Origin: Aurantibacillus circumpalustris
GTDB taxonomy: Bacteria > Bacteroidota > Bacteroidia > B-17B0 > Aurantibacillaceae
Direction of reading: 5' to 3'
DNA: 64,000 bases
NCBI RefSeq assembly: GCF_029625215.1
Contig: NZ_CP121197.1
Coordinates: forward strand, 1 to 64,000
Shown here: in pieces, positions 44,447 through 52,272 of the stretch
How positions within the stretch are numbered: the first letter of the stretch is position 1
How the letters are laid out: each line of letters begins with the position of its first letter
Program-made: the position numbers and the translations under genes
The notes under the pieces: generated by a model
Seen by the model: the letters and a program-made list of their open reading frames with translations, nothing else
Told to the model about the DNA's origin: nothing
The model's database searches: none

Positions 44447-45374
44447 ATTCTTGAAACATTATTTTTTCATAGCTTTTATTCTGTTTTTAGGTGCTCTTGC
44501 TCATGGGCAAACCACAGCAGACTCAAGTTCTTTCGTGCCACAATACGACACCGAAACTAATTATACATTAAAAACAAAAAGCGGCTCCATACATACCGGA
44601 CAAGTTATAAGAGAAACAAGTGAATTTGTGGTTCTTAAAAACAAAATAACACACAGAACTGTTGAAATAAGAAAGTCAGAGATTATTCAAAATAATAAAT
44701 CCGCAGGTCGCGATTTAAGTAATGAAACAATGGGTGAAAATTTACACGCTCGAAATTATATGTTTTTAAGCAGCGCTTTTTTATTTGATGAAGGAAAAGT
44801 ATCGACTAATTCACATTGGTTACTTCTTGAAAATATTAATTATGCTTTCAATAAACATTGGGCCATTACATTAAATACCGTTGCTTTCTATCCAATTTCT
44901 TTGGGTTTAAATTTTGCTTACGAAATTACTGAAGATAATTACATTGGCGGCTCTGTATTTGGAATTGGTGACATCACATCCGGTGGAAATAGTTCTGCCT
45001 TGTTTGGTTATGGTGCACAGGGTAAATTTACACATGGCAATTCTAATAAAAACTTAACCTTTTCAGGAGGTGTAATTGGGTTAAACTCAGACTTATTTTA
45101 TAGGAACAGTACTAGCGCTTTTGTAAATATGGCTTTTATAAGTGCAGCCTACTGTAGCAGATTTAAAAAAAATGTTGCTTTAAATATTGAAGGTTGGTAT
45201 TTACCTGAATTAACTAGTGGCTTTGGCGGCATAGGCTTTAAATTTATTGGAAACGAAGTCATTTGTTGGACGGTGGGTTGTTATGCATTGATAAATAATT
45301 CTAATAACAGAGTTAATCTAGATTTAAGAGCGATACCTGTTCCTTATTTTAGTATGTCGAGGAAATTTAATTAG
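44409..45374 (+). CDS. Secreted hypothetical protein with outer-membrane-like strands
   Basis: 321 residues from the ATG at 44409, which overlaps prmC by 38 bp. A TTG at 44451 gives a shorter, more typical signal peptide (MKHYFFIAFILFLGALAHGQ) and no overlap, so the true start may be there (307 residues). After a short soluble domain (YTLKTKSGSIHTGQVIRETSEFVVLKNK), the protein has Gly- and aromatic-rich strands (ENYMFLSSAFLF, WAITLNTVAFYPISLGLNFAYEI) resembling a porin-like barrel. Function unknown. Confidence 0.75.
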   Translation: MELCVFLKELKTKFLKHYFFIAFILFLGALAHGQTTADSSSFVPQYDTETNYTLKTKSGSIHTGQVIRETSEFVVLKNKITHRTVEIRKSEIIQNNKSAGRDLSNETMGENLHARNYMFLSSAFLFDEGKVSTNSHWLLLENINYAFNKHWAITLNTVAFYPISLGLNFAYEITEDNYIGGSVFGIGDITSGGNSSALFGYGAQGKFTHGNSNKNLTFSGGVIGLNSDLFYRNSTSAFVNMAFISAAYCSRFKKNVALNIEGWYLPELTSGFGGIGFKFIGNEVICWTVGCYALINNSNNRVNLDLRAIPVPYFSMSRKFN

Positions 45375-45741
45375 AATCTAAAACTTAATTGGTCCAGCAA
45401 GTTTTATTCTAAAGTCTAAGTTCTTTAGCATCCGTGTTTTTTTGGGCGCCCGGACGCGCTTTCGCTACTCGCTCTTTATTTTTGCCCTTCGGGACAAACA
45501 TAAAGGAGCTCAAACAGGCCGCTCAATCGCTGGCGCTCACTACATATTAGATCAGTAGTTATTTCGGTAAATTTTAGTTTAGCATTTTTATTAATCGCAA
45601 AGTGCTACGTAAATTATTAGAAAAATCATAATGGTTCTCGTAAATTTTTTAGCTTTCAAATTTTGAAGTGACTGCTCTAAATTTACTATTGACAATTCTG
45701 CGTCAGGGGGCCGAAGTCCCGGTATTTATCGGGATGGTTCA

Positions 45742-45772
45742 TTTTAGGCGATACCTCTTTTATCGCCTAAAA
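45742..45772. repeat. 12-bp perfect hairpin
   Basis: TTTTAGGCGATA (45742-45753) pairs with TATCGCCTAAAA (45761-45772) around a 7-nt loop. Its A/T-flanked form resembles a terminator, and it could stop transcription in either direction between the convergent neighbours. Confidence 0.7.
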
Positions 45773-45778
45773 AAATTG

Positions 45779-45855
45779 CGGCAAAAGTTTGATAAACTTT
45801 TGAGCGAGGTAGTGCGATTGTAATGGAACCCGCAGGGCACCAGCCCGGGCGCCCG
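45779..45855. repeat. Dispersed non-coding repeat, copy 2
   Basis: Matches 25034-25107: both start CGGCAAAAGTTTG, contain AAACTTTTG, CGAGnTAGTG and ATTG, and end in a GC-rich block followed by an A tract. This copy ends 16 bp before the stop of the aldo/keto reductase gene, as copy 1 ends 30 bp before the lgt stop. Confidence 0.7.
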
Positions 45856-45871
45856 AAAAAAAAAGATTTTA

Positions 45872-46816
45872 TCAAATACTACTGCTATTTAAAAGTTCTA
45901 TATCCTTTGCATCTAACACGATTGATGCTGCATTTACCAAATCTTTTAATTGCTCAATTGTTGTTGCGCTTGCAATCGGAGAAGTAATAGATGGTCGTGC
46001 CATTAGCCAAGCTAGTGCCACGCTTGCAGGTTTGGTTTCATGTTTTGAGGAAACTTCATCTAGGGCGTTAAGAACGTTTAAACCTTTTTCATTTAGGTAT
46101 TTATCGGTAACGCTTCCACGTACGCTTTTAGTTCGGTCGCTGGCATTTCTATATTTACCACTTAAAAAACCTGAGGCTAAAGAAAAATAAGGAATCACTC
46201 CTAATTTATTATCTAAGCACACTTTTTCAAGATCAGTTTCAAAAATATTTCTTTCCATTAAATTATAATGCGGTTGCAAGGTTTGGTACCGCGGGTAATT
46301 ATATTTTCTACTTGTTTCCAAAGCAAGATTGAGCCTCTCTGCGGAATAGTTGGATGCACCAATATACCGAACCTTCCCTTCTTTAATTAAATATTGGTAA
46401 GCATCGAGTGTTTCTTCCAAAGGTGTTTTTGAGTCGTCATCGTGACTTTGATATAAATCTATGTAATCGGTTTGCAAGCGTTTTAGAGAATCGTTAACAG
46501 CATTGAGAATATACTTTTTTGAAAGCCCTATTTTTCCATTTCCCATGTCCTTACCCACTTTGGTAGCCAGAATTATTTCTTTGCGGTTACCACGTTTTTT
46601 CATCCAGCTTCCAAGTATTGTTTCAGATTCACCACCGATGCCACTTGCCCAGCGGGAATACATATCGGCTGTGTCAACAAAATTAAAATCGGAAGCTACA
46701 AAGGCATCTAAAATTTCAAAGGATGTTTGTTCGTTGATTGTCCAGCCGAATACATTTCCACCAAAGGCGATTGGACTTACTAAAAGATCTGTTTTTCCGA
46801 GTAGTTTCTTTTGCAT
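45872..46816 (-). CDS. Aldo/keto reductase
   Basis: NADPH-dependent (by family) TIM-barrel oxidoreductase, 314 residues. Catalytic-site landmarks are FVDTADMYSRWASGIGGESE (Asp and Tyr), LATKVGKDMGNG (Lys) and DLYQSHDDDSKTPLEETLDA (His). VRYIGASNYSAERL is the typical AKR strand-loop segment. It belongs to the YajO/IolS-like group, whose substrates vary. No pathway partner is adjacent. Confidence 0.9.
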   Translation of the reverse strand: MQKKLLGKTDLLVSPIAFGGNVFGWTINEQTSFEILDAFVASDFNFVDTADMYSRWASGIGGESETILGSWMKKRGNRKEIILATKVGKDMGNGKIGLSKKYILNAVNDSLKRLQTDYIDLYQSHDDDSKTPLEETLDAYQYLIKEGKVRYIGASNYSAERLNLALETSRKYNYPRYQTLQPHYNLMERNIFETDLEKVCLDNKLGVIPYFSLASGFLSGKYRNASDRTKSVRGSVTDKYLNEKGLNVLNALDEVSSKHETKPASVALAWLMARPSITSPIASATTIEQLKDLVNAASIVLDAKDIELLNSSSI

Positions 46817-46896
46817 GCTATAAAGGTATTAATAAAAAACCGTGCTTAAGATTTAGGAATAGAGCCAAATAAGTCCTAAAAATCATAATTTGTTAA

Positions 46897-46942
46897 TACT
46901 ACAAATCGTAGCAAAACAAAACTACTTTATGTAGTAAGTTTG
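46897..46942 (+). promoter_or_regulatory. Promoter with overlapping inverted repeat upstream of the 46965 gene
   Basis: TAAGTTTG (46935-46942) is a perfect Bacteroidota -7 box 22 bp before the ATG. It overlaps an inverted repeat, TACTACA (46897-46903) with TGTAGTA (46930-46936), and a smaller hairpin ACTAC/GTAGT (46921-46935). This arrangement suggests an operator, but no regulator is known. Confidence 0.45.
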
Positions 46943-46964
46943 TATAACATTAAACTTAAAGGCT

Positions 46965-47315
46965 ATGAAAAACATCACAAGAATTGAAATTTACTTTAGT
47001 ATGATTGAAGGAATTAAGTATGAAAACCCGCACGGCGGAGCATACGCTTATGTTCAATTTTTAGCTTATGCCCGAGAGTTGGTGAAATTATTAAAGCCTT
47101 TAAATAAAGTAGACAAACAAATTGACACAATAGAAGGAGTGAGTTGGTTATTTAATGAATACTTATCCGCAACATTTACTCCGCGCCAGCAAGCCATTTT
47201 TGAAAACAAAAAAAGTGAGTTGAAAGACACCTTTAATTCCATTCGTCTTATTTTGAAACAGCCGGAATTGGATTTACCATTGGGAGGCAAAGTATTGCAT
47301 AGGCAAGCTGCTTGA
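46965..47315 (+). CDS. Hypothetical helical protein
   Basis: 116 residues, soluble, mostly helical by composition (AYARELVKLLKPLNKVDKQID, RQQAIFENKKSELKDTFNSIRLILKQP). There is no signal peptide. No family recognised. It has its own promoter with an inverted repeat upstream and marks the left border of the accessory region. The 268 bp that follow, up to the lipoprotein gene, hold nothing I can support. Confidence 0.65.
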   Translation: MKNITRIEIYFSMIEGIKYENPHGGAYAYVQFLAYARELVKLLKPLNKVDKQIDTIEGVSWLFNEYLSATFTPRQQAIFENKKSELKDTFNSIRLILKQPELDLPLGGKVLHRQAA

Positions 47316-47583
47316 CGATCAAAATAACGGTTTTGTCTAAAATTTATCCTATTGCACATTTACTTTTCTGAAGTAAGTAGTGCTAAAACCAGTATAATAT
47401 CTGTAGTTAACTTTGGTTTTATTAAATCTTGCATATTAAATGCCATTTCTACAGCTCTTGTAGATCTTAAATAAAGGATTACATTTGGTTTAACAAAACA
47501 ATTTGTTGTGGACGCCAGATACCACTAAAAACGGGGCCGATCTGAAAAGCCATACGAGTAGGATTTTATTAATAATTAAACCA

Positions 47584-47940
47584 ATGAAACTAACAAAAAT
47601 TTTCGCGACCATTTTTATCATGGCTCTACTTACATTTACATTAAACAGCTGTAAAAAATGTAAGGGAGAAGATCCGCAAGCAAGAATAACAAACAATGGA
47701 ACAAAAGATGCTAGTGTACAGATTAAAACATCTGGAGGAAATACTGTTAACATTAATAATGTTGCAAAAGGAACATCATCCGCCTACGACAATTTCGCAG
47801 AAGGGGACGTAACTTTTACCATTACGATTGATAAAATTGTGTATGAGAAAGTTGTTACTATGTCAAAATGCTTTCAATACGACATTGTTATTGATAGTAA
47901 CAATAACCTAACATCGGTTCCAGTCGATAGGAATGCTTAA
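47584..47940 (+). CDS. Small lipoprotein
   Basis: 118 residues from the ATG at 47584, chosen because it starts a clean lipoprotein signal (MKLTKIFATIFIMALLTFTLNSC, lipidation at C23). The frame is open for 27 more codons upstream, but these do not look like coding sequence. The mature part (ARITNNGTKDASVQIKTSGGNTVNINNVAKGTSS) resembles a small beta-sandwich. Function unknown. A terminator follows. Confidence 0.7.
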   Translation: MKLTKIFATIFIMALLTFTLNSCKKCKGEDPQARITNNGTKDASVQIKTSGGNTVNINNVAKGTSSAYDNFAEGDVTFTITIDKIVYEKVVTMSKCFQYDIVIDSNNNLTSVPVDRNA

Positions 47941-47978
47941 GCGTAAAATATCGTAGGAAAGAAAATTCAGATTAAATT

Positions 47979-48010
47979 CCTAGATCAATTTTGTTGGTCT
48001 AGGTTTTTTT
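47979..48010 (+). terminator. Rho-independent terminator of the small lipoprotein gene
   Basis: A 10-bp stem with one G-T wobble, CCTAGATCAA (47979-47988) with TTGGTCTAGG (47994-48003), a 5-nt loop and seven T residues. It starts 38 bp after the stop. Confidence 0.85.
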
Positions 48011-48717
48011 TATGATTCCAACAAGTGCTCATTTTTTAATTTTACAGAGTTCTAAAATCTGACAAAAGTCATCTGATTGCTTGCGTAATAAAGTTTTGTT
48101 TGTAATTATTTTGGATTGATAAAAGAATTAGCCATTTGATAGTTTATAGAAAATGTTTATTTTAGTACAGCTATCTGAGCAAACTCGTGAAATTCTCTTA
48201 AAAATGGGAAAATCTAAAAAGCTACAAACATTCGCCAATCTCCCATATGTGTGTTGGATAAGCGAAAGTTTATAGCGGGTATATGGTAGTTATGTGCAAT
48301 TGTCCAGGTGACCGCCTGTGTGAAGTGTAGTTTTGAGGAGAGGAATCAATTTAATTTTTTGGAGAATAAGGCCAGCTGCTTGTGAAAAAATTATGACAGT
48401 AATTTTTTTGGCTGCCAAGTTGTTTCGATCGACATCGTGAAAGCTCGCTTTCAAACGACTGGCGTCGTTAAAACAACTTGACAAAGTTATTTTTAAAAAT
48501 TTACAAAGTCAAATTTTACTACAAAATGTAGCATCTGGACTTTTTTGTTCTCAAAAACTAAATGGCCTTCTCCCCTCACGTCTCCAAGACGGCGCCAATC
48601 AGAAAGATTAGCGCCATATTGTAGACTAAAACTCCAAACTTCCTGGGCTAGACTTAACAGTTGTGGCCACTGGACAACTACGTGGCCCCACCGCACCGCC
48701 TAGACTGCCAACTGCAC
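48011..48717. other. 707-bp non-coding block with several hairpins before the first attC-like site
   Basis: No convincing gene; the short minus-strand frames here lack any protein-like character. Structures seen: CAAGTTGTTT (48416-48425) pairs with AAACAACTTG (48471-48480) and encloses GAAAGC/GCTTTC (48439-48444 with 48447-48452). GGCGCCAATC and GATTAGCGCC near 48590-48616 form a second near-perfect hairpin. The stretch from about 48550 to 48717 is visibly richer in G and C than its surroundings. A GTTATGTGC at 48287-48295 resembles the right edge expected of an attC-like element, but no matching left arm was found. Confidence 0.5.
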
Positions 48718-48809
48718 ATAACACTGGGCAATTGCGTCATTTTTGCGTGTTACTGTACAAATACTTAACTTGGACTAGCAAAAACGCACGCAAGCCCAGA
48801 ATCCGTTAT
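48718..48809 (+). repeat. attC-like hairpin A
   Basis: 92 bp. The ends ATAAC (48718-48722) and GTTAT (48805-48809) are complementary. Inside, CTGGGC/GCCCAG, TTGCGT/ACGCAA and TTTTTGC/GCAAAAA pair, separated by small bulges, around a 31-nt loop (48747-48777). The outer GCACAT before it and ATGTGC after it can also pair. Size, bulged stem and end motifs resemble integron attC sites, although the ends do not fit the strict RYYYAAC/GTTRRRY consensus. Confidence 0.7.
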
Positions 48810-49965
48810 AGGTAATGTGCCGACGGACTCTCGCTTCGGACAATAAAGTCGGATAAATTTCGTTTTCTATACATGCCAATATTAGAGTGGACTTATTTAT
48901 TTCTCGCTCAGACAATCATTATTGTCATTTACTTCTTCATTCGCCACAGACACGAGGACTTTGAATTGAAACGTTTTTTTCAATCAAAAATTCACTTTTT
49001 GACAATGAATCTTGGCATAATTCTAACTTGCTGTTATTTAAATATTCGTAGACAGCTTTTCTGTATTCCAGTTCCGTGGACATGGGTAATCCTTGGACTC
49101 TTTTGCATTTGCTTCCTCGTTTTCCCATTCGTTAATAAAAACTCCAAGACATTTTCATTCGTAACCGCGTTTGCTGGACTTGGCTTCTTCATAGGTTTAT
49201 ATATATTATTATTCGGTAGACAAGAATATGCAATTTTTGCGGCGGCCAATTTGGTTGTAGCATTAATTCTTTGGCCTATCATCTTGCTCTTAAACAAAAT
49301 ATTTAAAAACAAAGTTGCAAATGCTCTATGGTTTTATGGCGCATTTGCATTAGCACCTTATTTTCTCATTCTTCAATTAATCTTTATGTATAAATCCCTA
49401 TTGACAGTTTTTCAGAAAAGAGTTTTCATTTCTTCATCTCTAGTAATTCTTCTCATTGGTGCCTTATTCGCATTTCAAATGAAAAGAATATTTGATAAAG
49501 TTAATGCCGCTATAGACGTTGAAGTTGAGCTACGTTCTCTTAACAAAAATCCAGTAAATAACTATCTGACAGAATTAATTCTTGGCGCGCATTGGAAATA
49601 TCATACTGAGCTAAGTTGCTATGACGGTTGGCGACCTCCTTTTCATGATCCAGTATTGGTAATTTCAAACAAAATTTTGTTTCCTTTCAAGCATTTTGCA
49701 AGGGACACTAAACTTTATTATTACCAAAATCCAAATTTATACGAAAAGATCTATCCAGACAATCCGACATATTTCAATTGTCGCTGCGCAGTAAAAGAAA
49801 GGCTTTGGGACATATCTGGCATTGAAGATATTCCATATGGCCGACAAAAGAAATAAAACTGTGTGCGGCACACAACCTATAACAGCGGTCTTGCCTAATT
49901 TTTTGCGTGTTAACGCTCAAATGCATAACTTGGACAAGCAAAAAACTAGGCAAGGCCGCAAAACG
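48806..49965 (+). mobile_element. Putative integron-like gene cassette
   Basis: If recombination cuts after the G of GTTAy, as in integrons, the unit between hairpins A and B is 1160 bp. It contains one gene, starting 64 bp after the A edge and ending 22 bp before hairpin B, all in the orientation expected of a cassette (gene followed by its own attC). No integrase gene is in the window, so this would be part of an array lacking or distant from its integrase. Confidence 0.5.
48873..49856 (+). CDS. Multi-pass membrane protein of unknown function (putative cassette cargo)
   Basis: 327 residues. About seven membrane helices lie in the first 210 residues (for example TYLFLAQTIIIVIYFFI, WTWVILGLFCICFLVFPFV, FAGLGFFIGLYILLFG, AANLVVALILWPIILLLN, VFISSSLVILLIGALFAF). 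A soluble C-terminal domain of about 115 residues follows, rich in aromatics and Pro (YDGWRPPFHDPVLV, YYYQNPNLYEKIYPDNPTYFNCRCAV). No family recognised. It is the only gene between two homologous attC-like hairpins, so it is probably horizontally acquired cargo. Confidence 0.75.
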   Translation: MPILEWTYLFLAQTIIIVIYFFIRHRHEDFELKRFFQSKIHFLTMNLGIILTCCYLNIRRQLFCIPVPWTWVILGLFCICFLVFPFVNKNSKTFSFVTAFAGLGFFIGLYILLFGRQEYAIFAAANLVVALILWPIILLLNKIFKNKVANALWFYGAFALAPYFLILQLIFMYKSLLTVFQKRVFISSSLVILLIGALFAFQMKRIFDKVNAAIDVEVELRSLNKNPVNNYLTELILGAHWKYHTELSCYDGWRPPFHDPVLVISNKILFPFKHFARDTKLYYYQNPNLYEKIYPDNPTYFNCRCAVKERLWDISGIEDIPYGRQKK

Positions 49966-49969
49966 TTAC
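49879..49969 (+). repeat. attC-like hairpin B
   Basis: 91 bp. The ends ATAAC (49879-49883) and GTTAC (49965-49969) pair over four bases. The stem has a 13-bp block, GCGGTCTTGCCTA with TAGGCAAGGCCGC (one G-T wobble), then TTTTTTGC/GCAAAAAA, around a 31-nt loop (49907-49937). The loop matches that of hairpin A at 24 of 31 positions, and the A/C mismatch next to the T tract is conserved. It begins 22 bp after the stop of the upstream gene. Confidence 0.75.
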
Positions 49970-50018
49970 CGGCAAGGCTAGTAATCAACTTTTCGATAGA
50001 CGTACAGCTTTTAGCTGA

Positions 50019-51092
50019 TTACATTGACGCTGCAACTATTTTATCAATAAATCCGTGCAGCCGTTTTATCTCAGAGCGACCTCGATTTTTATCGTTCACA
50101 AAACACGTGGTGACAATAACCATTTTTAAATCAGGTATCACACAAATTAATTGGCCTCCATAGCCACTTGCGACAAATGCTTGATGGCCATTTGTTTTTC
50201 GCCTCCACCAATAATAACCGTAACCATTTGCTCCTGGTAAGACATCCCATTCATTTAAAACAACCTGCTCACTTGTTGACTCATTAATCCATGACTTAGA
50301 AATAATTTGTTTACCATTCACATTTCCTTCATTCAAATAAAGCAATCCGAATTTTATCATGTCGCTTGACTTCATTGATAATTCGGTACCACCCATTGTT
50401 CTTCCTAATGGGTCACTCGACCAAGACGAAATAGTTACTCCAATAGGTTTAAAAAGGGCTGAGTCAGCAAATTCCTTCAAGTTTCCCTTAACACTTTTTG
50501 AAACTATAACAGCAATAACATGTGAGGCAGGTGTGCAGTATTTAAATTTAGTACCCGGAAAATCCTCAAATGGCAAATCTAATGTACTTCTAACAGGGTC
50601 GGACGAACTATTAAAAACCCTACTACTTAACGGACTATTGTCATCCCACAAATATCCTGTTTGCATTGTTATCAAATCACTCAGCGTTATTTTCCTTTTA
50701 AGCGAATCATTTGCTCTAATTAATTCAGTAAATCCTATATTTTGATTTTTCGAGAAATCAGTTGCATATTCCGGAAACAAATTAAAAATAGGTGTTTTTA
50801 AATCAGGTAATAGTTTATAATCATTCGCAATTCCAGCGAGCGCAGAGACAACCGACTTGGTTACAGATTTAACTTTAAAACTTGTACTATCATTCGCTCC
50901 ATTAAAATATTCCTCACAAACAATTTCATTGTTTTTCCAAACTAGTATAGACCCAAGACTTGGAATACCAGCATAAGCCTCTTTAGTTATCATTTTTAAC
51001 TCATTCGCTTTTTGTGCAGACAAAGGAGCATTCAAAATATTTACAACAAACAATAAAAATAAATTCCGTTTCATAAGGCTGTTCATTATCAT
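50019..51092 (-). CDS. Secreted beta-lactamase-family serine hydrolase
   Basis: 357 residues; a start at residue 7 (51074) gives a cleaner signal peptide (MKRNLFLLFVVNILNAPLSAQ). The class C beta-lactamase/esterase fold is indicated by the SxxK motif SVTK in FKVKSVTKSVVSALAG, the second-motif region FKYCTPASHVIAVIV with its Tyr, TMGGTELSMKSSDMIKFGLLYLNEG, and the C-terminal GANGYGYYWWRRK and GYGGQLICVIPDLKMVIV. Such proteins hydrolyse esters, peptides or D-amino-acid amides; beta-lactam activity cannot be inferred. It lies in reverse orientation after attC-like hairpin B, inside the accessory region. Confidence 0.85.
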   Translation of the reverse strand: MIMNSLMKRNLFLLFVVNILNAPLSAQKANELKMITKEAYAGIPSLGSILVWKNNEIVCEEYFNGANDSTSFKVKSVTKSVVSALAGIANDYKLLPDLKTPIFNLFPEYATDFSKNQNIGFTELIRANDSLKRKITLSDLITMQTGYLWDDNSPLSSRVFNSSSDPVRSTLDLPFEDFPGTKFKYCTPASHVIAVIVSKSVKGNLKEFADSALFKPIGVTISSWSSDPLGRTMGGTELSMKSSDMIKFGLLYLNEGNVNGKQIISKSWINESTSEQVVLNEWDVLPGANGYGYYWWRRKTNGHQAFVASGYGGQLICVIPDLKMVIVTTCFVNDKNRGRSEIKRLHGFIDKIVAASM

Positions 51093-51163
51093 AAAAATAG
51101 ACTTTATTTAACAAAAACTATGCAGATACCGACAGAAAAACTGTGTGGCGGTCACATTACATA

Positions 51164-51264
51164 ATAACTGGCAATACGGTCAGCCAGACATTTTTCCACT
51201 CAAGAACGATTTTAATTTAGAGAACCAGAATGGTCAGGCAATAAAATCTTAACGTATTCGTTAA
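51164..51264 (+). repeat. Possible degenerate third attC-like site
   Basis: The left flank (AAACTGTGTGGCGGTCACATT) aligns with the flank of hairpin B, followed by ATAAC (51164-51168) and CATTTTT as in hairpin A. GTTAATA (51260-51266) lies at the expected distance. However, the arms do not form a convincing stem, so this is a weak call. Confidence 0.25.
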
Positions 51265-51292
51265 TACTACAAATCCACTCAAACTATTCAGG

Positions 51293-51937
51293 TTGGCGAA
51301 AAATAAAATAACTCAATTAATTTTATCAGTCATTTTCTTAGAAATTTTAATCTATTTGTGGGCATTTTGGACAGCATCATTAAATGAGAGTAATTTTTTT
51401 GCAATTGAACCAGAATTTATTTTTGATAAGTGCGCACGTAATTCTGGTAGGATATCTTCGACTTTTAATCTGCTCATCTTATTAATGATCGGTTACTTTG
51501 GTCTTGAACAAATTTACCTTGACGACAAGAAAAAGAATGAATTCCGGATTTTAATAACATTATTTGCAGTCAATCACTTGGTTCACTTTTTCTATGTGTT
51601 TCAAACTTTCAAACATCATACAATGGAACTCAACATATCCGAGAATAAACATGGTTTCATTACTTTTATTTGTGTTCTACTAATTCCTATTATTCTCTGG
51701 ATATTTAAAAGTATAAATAAGATTCTCTATACAATCATCATTATACATTTATTCAATGTAAGCTACTTCATCATGGATACATTTTATAACAAAATAAAGC
51801 CTGACAAACCAGCGTATCACAATCAATTCGGAATTGTTGTAACAACCGCTGCTTGTATTTATGTTTTTTATAGAATTTTCCGCGAGTTTAAATTGAACCT
51901 GTCTGTCAGCGAACATCGCAACAACGATGTAACATAA
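51293..51937 (+). CDS. Membrane protein of unknown function, TTG start
   Basis: 214 residues with about five to six membrane helices (TQLILSVIFLEILIYLWAFW, STFNLLILLMIGYFGLEQIY, LITLFAVNHLVHFFYVFQTF, FITFICVLLIPIILWIF, LYTIIIIHLFNVSYFIM, GIVVTTAACIYVFYRIF). The start is a TTG, the only plausible initiation codon for the full first helix. Charged loops contain several His residues (FKHHTMEL). No family recognised. It is the last gene of the accessory block and may also be cassette cargo. Confidence 0.65.
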   Translation: MAKNKITQLILSVIFLEILIYLWAFWTASLNESNFFAIEPEFIFDKCARNSGRISSTFNLLILLMIGYFGLEQIYLDDKKKNEFRILITLFAVNHLVHFFYVFQTFKHHTMELNISENKHGFITFICVLLIPIILWIFKSINKILYTIIIIHLFNVSYFIMDTFYNKIKPDKPAYHNQFGIVVTTAACIYVFYRIFREFKLNLSVSEHRNNDVT

Positions 51938-52272
51938 ACTTTGCTTCGCCATCATTGAATTAACAGCTACCAAATGTAAGGGCAAAAATTATAATACTAA
52001 TAGCGTTTTTTTTGGGTCCCTTAAAACTTTGTCCAATAACAGCATGCAAGGCTCTTTTTCTAACGAGGTCAACATCTCAATAAGCTTAAAACGCTTGTGA
52101 TAAAATTTAAACCTAGAAAATGTTATCCGTATTAACATCATTCTGAAACCAAAAACCACCTTCCATTATTAAAAAAGAAATCGTAAATTTAATATGCAAA
52201 ATAAATTAGCAAACACATCTCGTACTACTTACATAAAATATTGTTGTTTTGAGTTAATCGCAAATTACTTTA
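51938..52272. other. 335-bp intergenic region without a recognisable gene
   Basis: AT-rich sequence with a T8 run at about 52006-52013. I see no attC-like hairpin, terminator with a strong stem, or open frame of interest here, so the right border of the cassette-like region is undefined. Confidence 0.5.

Larger units (their letters stand above)
45437..45864. repeat. Non-coding element with inverted GGGCGCCCGG ends
   Basis: The left end (45437-45453) is a T tract followed by GGGCGCCCGG. The right end (45845-45864) is CCGGGCGCCC followed by G and an A tract, so the ends are inverted copies. Inside lie a GC-rich GCTTTCGCTACTCGCTC segment, a perfect 12-bp hairpin at 45742-45772 and the dispersed repeat at 45779-45855. 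No open frame fills it. It occupies the space between two convergent genes. Confidence 0.6.

Noticed and set aside
48290-48696. Two short minus-strand frames (64 and 67 codons) in the non-coding block before hairpin A
   Set aside because: They lack start context, membrane or signal features, and cross hairpins; treated as chance.
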